Part shown: one piece after another, positions 6,298-13,436 of the stretch
Layout of the letters: each line of letters begins with the position of its first letter
Position numbering within the stretch: the first letter of the stretch is position 1
Virus record (IMG/VR): IMGVR_UViG_3300035698_019002
Location: 1 to 31,041 of that record
Length of the DNA: 31,041 nucleotides
Reading direction: 5' to 3' (one strand)
From: a virus
The notes under the pieces: generated by a model
Databases searched by the model: none
What the model saw: only the letters and a program-made list of their open reading frames with translations
Told to the model about the DNA's origin: nothing
Program-made: the position numbers and the translations under genes

Positions 6298-6867
6298 ATG
6301 ATTGACAAAAAAACCCCCCCAAAGAAAACTGAAGTTAAAGAACCAACAACCTATGAACTACTGTCAAAACCATTTAAAGAAATAAAGTGGCGACCACAAA
6401 ATATTGTGTTTTCAACAAAAAACAATAAGTATTGGGGAATAATGATTCCTTATGCTGATACAAGACAATATATAGACAGATTAAATGAAGTAATTGGTAT
6501 TAACAAGTGGGATTTTACATGGGAGACATTACCAGCACCAAGGAAAATATATGGTGCTGATACTCATGAATTTGCTAACTTAGTAGTCAAGGGAAAACTT
6601 GAAATGCTGGGTTCAGTTAAAGAAGATGTTGGATACCCAAACAACATTAATAGTGATAGAGAACAACATTTGAAAGCATCTGCATCTGATGCACTCAAGA
6701 GATGTTGTGTTCACTTTGGTTTAGGAAGATTTTTATACGATTTAGATCAACAATTTGTTGAATATAACCATGATGGAAAAGGACAAAATAAAAATAAAGG
6801 AATACCTAAGCCTGTAGATGCAAAACAACTTGAAAAACTCGAAAACATGTTTAACACAAGCAAATAA
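6298..6867 (+). CDS. Rad52-family single-strand DNA annealing protein
   Basis: 189 residues. Two Rad52/22 hallmarks are present: the IPYADTRQYIDRLNEVIG segment at 49-66, leading into the WDFTW strand, and the KASASDALKRCCVHFGLGRFLYDL stretch at about 126-149, which matches the family's conserved helix and G-x-G-R-x-L-Y-D-L turn. It should form rings that anneal complementary strands, like the phage Sak group. The first 30 residues are a lysine- and proline-rich tail encoded by an A7-C7 run (6307-6320). The C-terminus is short and lysine/asparagine-rich, and is overlapped by the SWIM-protein frame. It has its own promoter. Confidence 0.85.
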   Translation: MIDKKTPPKKTEVKEPTTYELLSKPFKEIKWRPQNIVFSTKNNKYWGIMIPYADTRQYIDRLNEVIGINKWDFTWETLPAPRKIYGADTHEFANLVVKGKLEMLGSVKEDVGYPNNINSDREQHLKASASDALKRCCVHFGLGRFLYDLDQQFVEYNHDGKGQNKNKGIPKPVDAKQLEKLENMFNTSK

Positions 6868-7042
6868 GTGGCGTGTTAGAGATAAAAACAGCGATAAAAT
6901 AACATATAAAACAGTTAAAAAACTTACGATGAAGAATAAGTCTGAGTTTTTATGTAACTGTGATTATTTTAAGAGAAAAAATAAGTATTGTAAACACATA
7001 TGGCATATAATAATGAGGACAGCAAAATGGACATACAAATAA
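6818..7042 (+). CDS. SWIM zinc-finger protein overlapping the Rad52-like gene
   Basis: The frame encodes KWRVRDKNSDKITYK followed by FLCNCDYFKRKNKYCKHIW, an exact C-x-C-x(n)-C-x-H SWIM zinc finger. The W-x-V-x-S-like strand before it is usual for SWIM modules. The end is set by TAA 7040-7042. The start is uncertain: ATG 6818 or TTG 6830 would lie inside the Rad52-like gene with no clear ribosome binding site, and ATG 6929 falls just before the finger. The frame is +1 relative to the Rad52-like gene, so a +1 shift making a fusion is possible but unproven. SWIM proteins bind DNA or partners; eukaryotic Shu2/SWS1 SWIM proteins assist Rad51 filaments, which makes the neighbour notable. Confidence 0.7.
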   Translation: MQNNLKNSKTCLTQANKWRVRDKNSDKITYKTVKKLTMKNKSEFLCNCDYFKRKNKYCKHIWHIIMRTAKWTYK

Positions 7043-7569
7043 ACGACAAAAAAACACTACGAGCATTAGAAACATATCAGATTCCGCAAATAGTACAGGT
7101 AGACATGATTAGTAATTTTCTTGATGAGAGAATTGAATTCATGGATGAAGAAGAAATATTTGAAATAGGTAGAGAGGCACGAAACCTCAGAGACTTCTCA
7201 AACATAGTTATTGGAAGATTGGCATTAGCCCTCCAAACAAGATATGGTGAAGACTCTATTAGAACATTTGCTGAACAAATAGGATTAAAAGCTGGAACAG
7301 TTGCACAATATAGATGGGTTGCAAAAGCATTTCCACTACTTAAGTCATATGATGGGCTTAGCTTTTCATATTATAGAATAGCAGCAGGAACCAATAGCCC
7401 CCAAGAATGGATTGATAAAACAGTAGAGAACAACTGGAATGTTACACAACTTGAAAAGAAAATAAAAGGTAAGAAGCTCGCAAGTGAGTGTGAACATGCT
7501 GTACAAAAGACAGTAAAAATTACAAGATGTGATGACTGTGGAGTGATAACCAAAAGAGAGATAGTGTAA
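7027..7569 (+). CDS. Helix-turn-helix DNA-binding protein with C-terminal CxxC
   Basis: I choose ATG 7027 (MDIQINDKK) because GAGGA at 7015-7019 lies eight bases upstream; a longer frame from 7000 has no such site. The protein has 180 residues. FAEQIGLKAGTVAQYRWVAKAF around 90-111 of the shorter form is a clear helix-turn-helix of the kind in ParB- and KorB-like or phage DUF3102-like proteins. A helical region follows, with NWNVTQLEKKIKGKK. The C-terminus has H and C residues (CEHAV, then CDDCG) that could hold a zinc. It may be a regulator or an origin/partition-binding protein for the 11-bp repeats; that link is speculation. Confidence 0.65.
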   Translation: MDIQINDKKTLRALETYQIPQIVQVDMISNFLDERIEFMDEEEIFEIGREARNLRDFSNIVIGRLALALQTRYGEDSIRTFAEQIGLKAGTVAQYRWVAKAFPLLKSYDGLSFSYYRIAAGTNSPQEWIDKTVENNWNVTQLEKKIKGKKLASECEHAVQKTVKITRCDDCGVITKREIV

Positions 7570-7570
7570 T

Positions 7571-8014
7571 ATGCCTTATGAGGGAGTTGATCTAGGTCAA
7601 GACTGGCTTGCATTTGATATATATGAACAAACCAGGGGTGATGATACTGTTGAGGTAGATGAAAATGCCAATGTTATAGTTAGTAAGTCAAATGGATCAC
7701 TTTATAGAGCATCAAAACTATATGAAGAGGTAACGGGAAAAAGAATTAGCAGAGAAGGCTTGAGGCTTAAGATAGCTAGAATAAAAGAATTGAATGGACC
7801 ATCATATGAAATATATGATACCTTTACTTATAGGCTTGCTTGTATATTAGTTAGAAAACATAAACAAACTAAATTGCGATACATCCAGAAAAGACCCCTA
7901 AGCTGGTTTAAAAATAAAAAACAAATAGGTAAAAAATATCTAGAAGAAATTGCAGAAGTTAAGAGTAAGATTGATAGTGGAGAAATAGTTCCAAGGAAAA
8001 GAAGAAATGACTAG
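7571..8014 (+). CDS. Hypothetical basic protein, 147 residues
   Basis: Starts one base after the preceding stop and ends by an eight-base overlap with the phosphatase gene. The acidic N-terminal 45 residues are followed by a basic, helical body. ASKLYEEVTGKRISREGLRLKIARI at about 49-73 could be a winged-helix or HTH-like segment, and the C-terminus (PRKRRND) is strongly basic. Nucleic-acid binding is plausible, but no family is recognised. Confidence 0.55.
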   Translation: MPYEGVDLGQDWLAFDIYEQTRGDDTVEVDENANVIVSKSNGSLYRASKLYEEVTGKRISREGLRLKIARIKELNGPSYEIYDTFTYRLACILVRKHKQTKLRYIQKRPLSWFKNKKQIGKKYLEEIAEVKSKIDSGEIVPRKRRND

Positions 8015-8768
8015 ACACATTGTTTTTGGTGATGTACATGGACACTATGATGAGATGATGGCTTTATACGAAAAAGTTAAGGATGAATGGGGTGCGAGTC
8101 CTGTTCGCGATACTTTTGTATTCATTGGAGATTATGTTGATGGGGGAAATAAATCTAGAAAAGTTATTAATCAACTGATGCGGTGGGAAAGTGTATTTTC
8201 ACACTGGATTTTTCTTTATGGAAACCATGAGGATATGCTAAAAAATGCATATTACACACCCCATCAATTTCATCCCAACTTCAATTTATGGTATGACCAG
8301 GGTGGGAAAGCAACGCTGATGAGTTACCTAACAAAGACTGAGCAAAGAGATATGTTTAGGAGTAGAGATATTCAAAGACATCTTGATAAGAAACATTTAG
8401 ATTGGATTATGAATCTGAAAAAGTATCATGAGACTGAAGATTATATTTTTGTTCATGCTGGAGTGAATCCAGACACATGGAATGGAGATATGTCAAAACA
8501 ATCTGAGCAAGAAATGATTTGGATGAGACAGCCTTTCATAGATAGTCAGAAGGATTTTGGAAAGAAGATTATATTTGGACACACTACATTTAGGGAACCA
8601 CTGGTTATGAGGAATAAAATAGGAATAGACACCTTTTTTCTTAATGACAATGGTTTGACTGCCCTCTTACTACCTGATGAGAAGTTCATATTTCAGCCAT
8701 CTTTAACAAAAAGTGGCTCAGAGATTTGGGAAAAACAAGAAAAGAGTGGTAATTTTTCTAGTATATAA
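8007..8768 (+). CDS. PPP-type serine/threonine protein phosphatase (metallophosphoesterase)
   Basis: 253 residues with the full calcineurin-like metal signature: GDVHG at 8-12, GDYVDGG at 41-47, GNHED at 72-76, HAGVNP at 150-155 and GHTT at 191-194. These supply the Asp, His and Asn ligands of a two-metal centre and the catalytic His. The GDVHG-GDYVDGG-GNHE spacing is that of lambda NinI and bacterial PrpA/PrpE-like enzymes, which remove phosphate from Ser/Thr/Tyr or cleave dinucleoside polyphosphates. It overlaps the upstream gene, and its transcript probably ends at the hairpin at 8782. Confidence 0.88.
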   Translation: MTRHIVFGDVHGHYDEMMALYEKVKDEWGASPVRDTFVFIGDYVDGGNKSRKVINQLMRWESVFSHWIFLYGNHEDMLKNAYYTPHQFHPNFNLWYDQGGKATLMSYLTKTEQRDMFRSRDIQRHLDKKHLDWIMNLKKYHETEDYIFVHAGVNPDTWNGDMSKQSEQEMIWMRQPFIDSQKDFGKKIIFGHTTFREPLVMRNKIGIDTFFLNDNGLTALLLPDEKFIFQPSLTKSGSEIWEKQEKSGNFSSI

Positions 8769-8781
8769 ATTATAAATGCAT

Positions 8782-8807
8782 AGTCATCTTAAAGATGATT
8801 ATTTTTT
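8782..8807 (+). terminator. Rho-independent terminator after the phosphatase gene
   Basis: TCATCT pairs with AGATGA around a TAA loop, with an extra G-T and A-T pair outside, followed by ATTTTTT. It lies between the phosphatase stop and the RNR ribosome binding site AAAGGAG, so it may be partial. Confidence 0.7.
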
Positions 8808-8825
8808 AGTCGCTAAAGGAGCACT

Positions 8826-11012
8826 ATGGTTAACTATCGAAAATTATTCCCTGGAATGGGTGAAGCAGTTGCTAAAAGAACAATACTGAGAAAAAAAAGC
8901 AATGGACATTTAGAAACATGGGGAAATGTAGCTCATAGAGTAGCTGTTGGTAATGCTTTATTGACTAATAATACTAAAATAAAAAACAAAGAAGAACATA
9001 TACAAGTAGAGAAAGAAGAGCTTGAAAAGTATATAGCAAAGGGTGCTCTTTTAATGAGTGGTCGCCACCTACAGCACGGTGATGAGAATCAGATAAATAG
9101 AACAATGGAAATTTTTACAAATTGCTCGACTAGTTCATCATCTTTTATATTATTTTACTTATTAATGAACGGCTCTGGAGTTGGTAGATCTTACGATGAT
9201 GATTTAATGATTGTAAACTGGTCAGAGAATATGCCTCATATAAAAATAGTATTAGATGAATCACATGCTGATTTTGATTATACAATAATGGAGGGGACTA
9301 GAGAAGCTAAAAGAAAATATTCAACTGCCAAATGGTTTGAGGTTCCTGATAGTAGAGAAGGATGGGCACAGGCTGTAGAAAAACTTGAAGTAATGACTTT
9401 CCAAGAAAGGTTTAAAGACACTACTTTTGTATTAGATTTCTCGAAGATACGACCCAATGGATCTCCTATCGCAGGGATGCAAGGAAGACCGGCTTCTGGT
9501 CCTGTTCCTCTTATGAGAGCATTCCAGAGTATTATGAGTCTTAAAGGTTCTGACATGGATGTTTGGGAACAAAGTATGTGGGTTGACCACTATTTAGCAG
9601 AATGTGTGCTGGTTGGTGGTGCTAGAAGAAGTGCTAGAATTGCAACTAAACATTGGAAAGATAAAACAGTACTTGACTTTATTAAGGTTAAGCAGGGCGG
9701 ATTCTTATGGAGTGCTAATAATTCAGTTATGGCTGATGAAGAATTCTGGAAGCAAGATACAAAGTTTAAGAAAAATGTATTGGATTCAATACTAGGGGCT
9801 AGTTACAATGATGGTACAGGAGAGCCAGGGATTATTAATCAAGATAAGCTGGTACAAAAAGACCAGGGGCTAGAGGTTTTTAAGGATGGTAGATATGCTG
9901 AAAGTTTAAGATATAAGCCAACAAAGGGTGCGCAGGAATATATGAAGATTGTTGCAAGTAATGTTCTTTCAAAAAAATATACTCAAATAACTAACCCATG
10001 TGGTGAAATAAGTTTGAATATGATGGCTGGATATTGTGTGATAGCAGACACTGTTCCTTATTTAGCTGAATCTGATGAAGAAGCTGAGAATATTATGAGG
10101 GCTGCAACAAGAGCTCTTATCCGAGTTAACACTATGGATTCTCTCTATAAAAAAGAGGTTGTCAGAACCAATAGAATAGGTGTTGGTATGACTGGTCTTC
10201 ATGAGTATGCATGGAAAAGGTTTGGATACGGTTTTAGGGATCTTGTGGACGAAGAAAAGTCTAAAGACTTCTGGATGATGCTATCTAAATTTAAGAGAGC
10301 TATTGATGAGGAGTCAGAAACATACTCTGAGCTTCTTGGAGTAAATGTTCCGCATACGAATAGTACGGTTAAGCCTGCTGGAACTACAAGTAAACTATTT
10401 GGTCTTTCAGAGGGTGTTCATCTTCCTTCCATGAGAGAATATCTTAGATGGGTTCAATTCAGAACTGGTGATCCTATTGTAGCTGAATATGAAGCAAAAG
10501 GTTATCCAACCAAGGAACTAAAAACTTACAAGGGTAGTACTATTGTAGGATTTCCAACTCAACCAGAGATTTGTAGACTTGGTATGGGTAGCAAGTTAGT
10601 TACTGCTGGCGAAGCAACGCCCGAAGAACAATATAAATGGTTAATGCTTCTAGAGAAGTATTGGATTGTTGGAGTTGATGAGAATGAGAAACCGCTCACA
10701 AGCAACACTGGTAACCAAATATCTTACACACTTAAATATAAACCAGACTTAGTAGGATTTAATTCTTACTCTGATACATTTAAAAAATATCAGGCGCAAG
10801 TTAGATGTTGTAGTGTTATGCCTCAAGTTGATGCAACTGCTTATGAATATCAACCAGAACAGCAAATTACCAGAGACTACTATAATAAGTTAATGAGACA
10901 CATTGAGCTTGGTGGACCAAAAGAAGATGTTGACTTCGTTCATGTAGATTGTGTTGGAGGAGCTTGCCCAGTGGACTTTTATAAAGATGAGGTATTGACA
11001 GACACTGAATAA
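8826..11012 (+). CDS. nrdJ: Adenosylcobalamin-dependent (class II) ribonucleotide reductase, monomeric type
   Basis: 728 residues, the length of the Lactobacillus RTPR-like monomeric class II enzymes. It reduces ribonucleotides to deoxyribonucleotides using a cobalamin-generated thiyl radical and needs no second subunit. C100 in FTNCSTS and C404 in AGYC are the likely redox pair. NPCGE at 390-394 gives the thiyl-radical Cys392 and the catalytic Glu394. C-terminal C709-x4-C714 (CVGGAC) is the shuttle pair that passes electrons from thioredoxin, with the same four-residue gap as in RTPR. FYLLMNGSGVGRSYDDD just after C100 is also typical of the family. There is no intein or frameshift. A strong AAAGGAG site precedes ATG 8826, with terminators on both sides, so it forms its own unit. 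No nrdI, nrdH or nrdB partner is seen. Confidence 0.92.
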   Translation: MVNYRKLFPGMGEAVAKRTILRKKSNGHLETWGNVAHRVAVGNALLTNNTKIKNKEEHIQVEKEELEKYIAKGALLMSGRHLQHGDENQINRTMEIFTNCSTSSSSFILFYLLMNGSGVGRSYDDDLMIVNWSENMPHIKIVLDESHADFDYTIMEGTREAKRKYSTAKWFEVPDSREGWAQAVEKLEVMTFQERFKDTTFVLDFSKIRPNGSPIAGMQGRPASGPVPLMRAFQSIMSLKGSDMDVWEQSMWVDHYLAECVLVGGARRSARIATKHWKDKTVLDFIKVKQGGFLWSANNSVMADEEFWKQDTKFKKNVLDSILGASYNDGTGEPGIINQDKLVQKDQGLEVFKDGRYAESLRYKPTKGAQEYMKIVASNVLSKKYTQITNPCGEISLNMMAGYCVIADTVPYLAESDEEAENIMRAATRALIRVNTMDSLYKKEVVRTNRIGVGMTGLHEYAWKRFGYGFRDLVDEEKSKDFWMMLSKFKRAIDEESETYSELLGVNVPHTNSTVKPAGTTSKLFGLSEGVHLPSMREYLRWVQFRTGDPIVAEYEAKGYPTKELKTYKGSTIVGFPTQPEICRLGMGSKLVTAGEATPEEQYKWLMLLEKYWIVGVDENEKPLTSNTGNQISYTLKYKPDLVGFNSYSDTFKKYQAQVRCCSVMPQVDATAYEYQPEQQITRDYYNKLMRHIELGGPKEDVDFVHVDCVGGACPVDFYKDEVLTDTE

Positions 11013-11065
11013 GTGTTATTATATAAATATCTTATTAAACATAAGATAAATTAGAACTAGCAAAT

Positions 11066-11125
11066 AACCCCCAAGCGAATGTTGGATCCCCCTTTCACCA
11101 ACATTTATCAGGGGGTTGTTTGTTT
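11066..11125 (+). terminator. Two-level terminator hairpin after nrdJ
   Basis: Outer stem AACCCCC 11066-11072 pairs with GGGGGTT 11111-11117, inner stem AATGTTGG pairs with CCAACATT, and GTTTGTTTT follows. A second C5 run in the loop (11088-11092) could compete for the same G5 run. Confidence 0.8.
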
Positions 11126-11144
11126 TAGTCTTATAATGTATAAT
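11116..11144 (+). promoter_or_regulatory. Putative leaderless promoter embedded in the terminator tail
   Basis: TTGTTT 11116-11121 and TATAAT 11139-11144 are 17 bp apart, with another TATAAT at 11132-11137. The twin TATAAT boxes offset by seven bases repeat the arrangement at 3104-3116. Transcription would start at about 11151, which is the ATG itself. The -35 box overlaps the terminator stem and T-run. Confidence 0.45.
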
Positions 11145-11150
11145 ATAACA

Positions 11151-11588
11151 ATGATAAAACTTATAGAATCTTCTGTTGCTGATAAAAATGGAATACTTAT
11201 TATTATTAAGATGTATGTAGAGTGGAAACCTAGATTCTTCTTTAATGATAGACTGAATGATGTTATTGATTCAATTGAAAAATCTTTAATTTGTGTTCTA
11301 AGAGAATATGAATTTATAGAACTAATAAGAAAGGGAGATCTTGTTTCTAGTGAAATACTAAAGGATGCGAAGAAAACCCTTAAAAAGTTAAACATAGATC
11401 TTAAAACAGTTGAAATAAAATATGTCCGTGACTCAGTATATTCAAACGATGCTGTTAATGAATATAGAAAAGGAATTGTTGAGGGGCTTGTTCTTAGAGG
11501 AATAGCAGACTCAACAGGAAACAACTTAGACCAATTAGCCGAAGTTATAGCGAACAAGATGATGGAAAAAGAAGCTGTAAATGAGTAA
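11151..11588 (+). CDS. Hypothetical protein, 145 residues
   Basis: I start at ATG 11151 (MIKLIESSVADKNG). ATG 11136 and the upstream frame from 11079 run through the terminator and promoter and are less likely. The protein is helical and charged, with no cysteine cluster or membrane helix. The last part (NLDQLAEVIANKMMEKEAVNE) is a typical amphipathic helix. Its stop overlaps the next gene within ATGAGTAA. Function unknown. Confidence 0.5.
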   Translation: MIKLIESSVADKNGILIIIKMYVEWKPRFFFNDRLNDVIDSIEKSLICVLREYEFIELIRKGDLVSSEILKDAKKTLKKLNIDLKTVEIKYVRDSVYSNDAVNEYRKGIVEGLVLRGIADSTGNNLDQLAEVIANKMMEKEAVNE

Positions 11589-11958
11589 TCTTTACCTAAG
11601 TAAACCCAAAGCATTAGAAAATTATGGTAATGGTGTTAAGCCTGATGCTAATATTATTTGCTCTATTTGCAAGAATAACAAAGCACAGGTATTTTATAAC
11701 TCCCACCCATTATATAGGATAAATGTAGCAATGCCTTGCAAAGACTGCCAAATTGAAAGTGAGGCTGAAAATAGCCGATACTACGACAAAAATACAACAT
11801 CCCTATGGAAAAACAAACAAGGTAAAGAGATAGCTGTTGACCAAAGAGGGAATCAAATGAACAATCCTTATAAGAACAGGGAGTTTGACAAGCATGGATG
11901 GATGCAGACTAGTAAGAAGGAATATAAGAAACAACTTCAAAAGAAGGGCTATCTCTAG
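11581..11958 (+). CDS. Zinc-ribbon-like hypothetical protein, 125 residues
   Basis: Overlaps the upstream gene by eight bases. Residues about 27-56 contain CSICKN, then PCKDC, giving two CxxC pairs about 23 residues apart, a probable four-cysteine zinc site. The C-terminal half is lysine-rich and polar (KKEYKKQLQKKGYL), consistent with nucleic-acid binding. It is the last plus-strand gene before the convergent junction. No named family is recognised. Confidence 0.55.
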   Translation: MSNLYLSKPKALENYGNGVKPDANIICSICKNNKAQVFYNSHPLYRINVAMPCKDCQIESEAENSRYYDKNTTSLWKNKQGKEIAVDQRGNQMNNPYKNREFDKHGWMQTSKKEYKKQLQKKGYL

Positions 11959-12098
11959 CTATCTAGGGTCTATCTAGATAATTCTAGATTGGCAAAGTAG
12001 TCAAAGATCTGCCAATATGGGTATTATATCATTAATGCCTATACATCAATCATAATTTAATTCAAAAAAATAACAAATTATACCCAAATACTAATATC
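11959..12098. terminator. Convergent junction with several inverted repeats
   Basis: Plus-strand genes end at 11958 and minus-strand genes end at 12099. Between them ATCTAGA 11972-11978 pairs with TCTAGAT 11983-11989, TTGGCA 11989-11994 pairs with TGCCAA 12010-12015, and TGGGTAT near 12018 pairs with ATACCCA near 12081. None has a convincing U-run, so this may be a cluster of weak bidirectional terminators. CTATCTAG-like words recur at 11960-11978. Confidence 0.4.
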
Positions 12099-12488
12099 TT
12101 ATTGTATATTAGCAAACATCGGGGTTGTATCCATTCTCATTAGTTTTTTTATGTGTGGTTCGAAGTGTTTTTTGTGTCTTTTGTTTTTATGAAGATCTCT
12201 ATGGCAGTCAGTACAAAGAACTTGGCAATTGGCTAATGATTTTATAATAGTTGCTGATAATAATTCTAGCTCTCTTGCTATAAATATTGGAACGATGTGA
12301 TGTGCTTCAAGCTTTATATTATCATTGTAGGTGCTAAGTCCACAATCTTCACACCTTCCTTCTGACCTATAAATTGCAGTTTCTCTTGTTATTCTTTTAA
12401 ACTCAAAGGGCTTTCTTCTCTTATATCTCTCATGCCTTCTCCTTCTTTTCATTTCCTCCCGAGTTGGTTGCATCACTTCCCTGGACAT
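12099..12488 (-). CDS. HNH endonuclease
   Basis: 129 residues from ATG 12488 (MSREVMQPT), chosen because AAAGGAG lies just upstream at proper spacing; the longer frame from 12506 lacks a site. The HNH core is CEDCG, then LEAHHIVPI, then NCQVLCTDCHRDLHK: the first His pair, the Asn, the last His, and two CxxC zinc pairs. The N-terminus is strongly basic (MKRRRRHERYKRRK) and should bind DNA. It overlaps the MazG-like gene by 59 bases. In many phages an HNH protein assists terminase, but here it lies at the far end of the late region, so a free-standing homing or packaging nuclease role is open. Confidence 0.85.
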   Translation of the reverse strand: MSREVMQPTREEMKRRRRHERYKRRKPFEFKRITRETAIYRSEGRCEDCGLSTYNDNIKLEAHHIVPIFIARELELLSATIIKSLANCQVLCTDCHRDLHKNKRHKKHFEPHIKKLMRMDTTPMFANIQ

Positions 12489-12942
12489 CAAAGCTCCTTT
12501 TGTCAAAATCTATCATATACTTAGAATGCCCATTGTAGAAACCGTGGTTACCATTTCCAATAGACCAGTTTGATTTGGCTTTTTGTATAACATCATCATA
12601 ATCTTCATCTACATCACTAAACATTACGGCGGGATATTTAAGCATGTTTCTCATGTGTTTTTCCATCATTGCATAATATGGATCTGAACCAAGGACTTCA
12701 AAACAGGTAAAAAGAAGTATTCCTATATCAGCAAGCTCTTGCTCTATAGCAACATGGTTATCTTCTATGATCCCATCTCCATCTTCAACACTTTCTATTG
12801 CCTCACCTACTTCTCCAGCAAGTAGCTTAAGCACAGCTAAAAGAGAGCCATGGTTATGCTCTCTCATCAGTGGTCTATCAGTTAAAAAATTTGCACCTGT
12901 TTCTTTCAAAACACGGTATCTATCAAGGCTATTCTGGGTCAT
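12430..12942 (-). CDS. MazG-like nucleotide pyrophosphohydrolase
   Basis: 170 residues. LLAGEVGEAIE supplies E44-x2-E47, and EQELADIGILLF supplies E69-x2-D72. This is the ExxE...ExxD magnesium site of all-alpha NTP pyrophosphatases (MazG/dUTPase-2 type). Such enzymes hydrolyse (d)NTPs or alarmones to monophosphates, sparing phage DNA from odd nucleotides or blunting host starvation signals. The C-terminal 70 residues after the fold are polar and of unknown role. ATG 12942 has GAGGAA upstream. A terminator lies immediately 5' at 12956-12976, so it may need its own promoter or readthrough. Confidence 0.78.
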   Translation of the reverse strand: MTQNSLDRYRVLKETGANFLTDRPLMREHNHGSLLAVLKLLAGEVGEAIESVEDGDGIIEDNHVAIEQELADIGILLFTCFEVLGSDPYYAMMEKHMRNMLKYPAVMFSDVDEDYDDVIQKAKSNWSIGNGNHGFYNGHSKYMIDFDKRSFDVQGSDATNSGGNEKKEKA

Positions 12943-12955
12943 GAAATTCCTCTAT

Positions 12956-12976
12956 AAAAAAAGACTAATAGTCTTT
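12956..12976 (-). terminator. Rho-independent terminator on the minus strand
   Basis: AAAGACT 12960-12966 and AGTCTTT 12970-12976 form a 7-bp stem with a 3-base loop. On the minus strand the stem is followed by a continuing T-run (12962 down to 12956). It closes the holin and zinc-ribbon transcript. Confidence 0.75.
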
Positions 12977-13002
12977 AGTAATTTATATATAAAATATTAT
13001 AA

Positions 13003-13182
13003 TTATTTAATTTCTCTTTGGTATCTAATCTCTAAAACCTTAGTCCTAAACATTCCACACTTTTCACACAAAATACAAACAGCTTCTCTCATTGATGTGG
13101 GAGTTTTATCTATGAGTTCATTGAAAAAAGGATTCCAACAATGTTCGCAATTATCTATTTTATTTTTTGTTGATTTTAACAT
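13003..13182 (-). CDS. Small zinc-ribbon protein, 59 residues
   Basis: Minus-strand ATG at 13182, TAA at 13003-13005. The peptide contains CEHCWNPF near residues 12-19 and CILCEKCGMF near 36-45, giving two or three CxxC pairs that suit a compact zinc ribbon. It overlaps the end of the holin-like gene by 23 bases, and a terminator follows. Upstream ribosome binding is only moderate (GTGAGATAG before ATG). The strict CxxC spacing supports it as real. Confidence 0.65.
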   Translation of the reverse strand: MLKSTKNKIDNCEHCWNPFFNELIDKTPTSMREAVCILCEKCGMFRTKVLEIRYQREIK

Positions 13183-13435
13183 CTATCTCACTATCTTTAA
13201 ACCACATTCTGTATGCTGTTTGTGATGAAGCAAATACAAGTCCAAAAGAACCAAGTAGTTCTGTTGTATTAAATTCACCACTAACATATGTTGTTAATAA
13301 TCCAAGAATCATAGAAACAACGAGTGCTACTAAATATTTAGCTTTCTTTTTATTTTTTGAAATTCTGGAATTGATTAATTCAACAATGACTGGCATCAAT
13401 TGTCCAACTACTATTGATAAAACTTCTGTGTTCAT
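13160..13435 (-). CDS. Holin-like small membrane protein
   Basis: 91 residues. An N-terminal hydrophobic stretch (VLSIVVGQLMPVIVELI) is followed by a basic loop SRISKNKKKAK, then a clear transmembrane segment YLVALVVSMILGLLTTYV, then a weaker one around LLGSFGLVFASSQTAY, and a charged C-terminus. Two to three membrane segments in under 100 residues, next to a lysis protein, fit a phage holin. AAAGGAT precedes ATG 13435. It follows the C39-like gene with one base between. Confidence 0.7.
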   Translation of the reverse strand: MNTEVLSIVVGQLMPVIVELINSRISKNKKKAKYLVALVVSMILGLLTTYVSGEFNTTELLGSFGLVFASSQTAYRMWFKDSEIDVKINKK

Positions 13436-13436
13436 T

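Noticed and set aside
6307-6320. A7-C7 run near the start of the Rad52-like gene as a phase-variable switch
   Set aside because: The runs are short, the frame is intact, and nothing else suggests phase variation; no comparison data are available in the window.
11108-11614. Minus-strand frame of 168 codons opposite the 11151-11588 gene
   Set aside because: It overlaps the nrdJ terminator and promoter, is Ser/Phe-rich as expected for the complement of a Glu/Lys-rich gene, and lies in a plus-strand operon.
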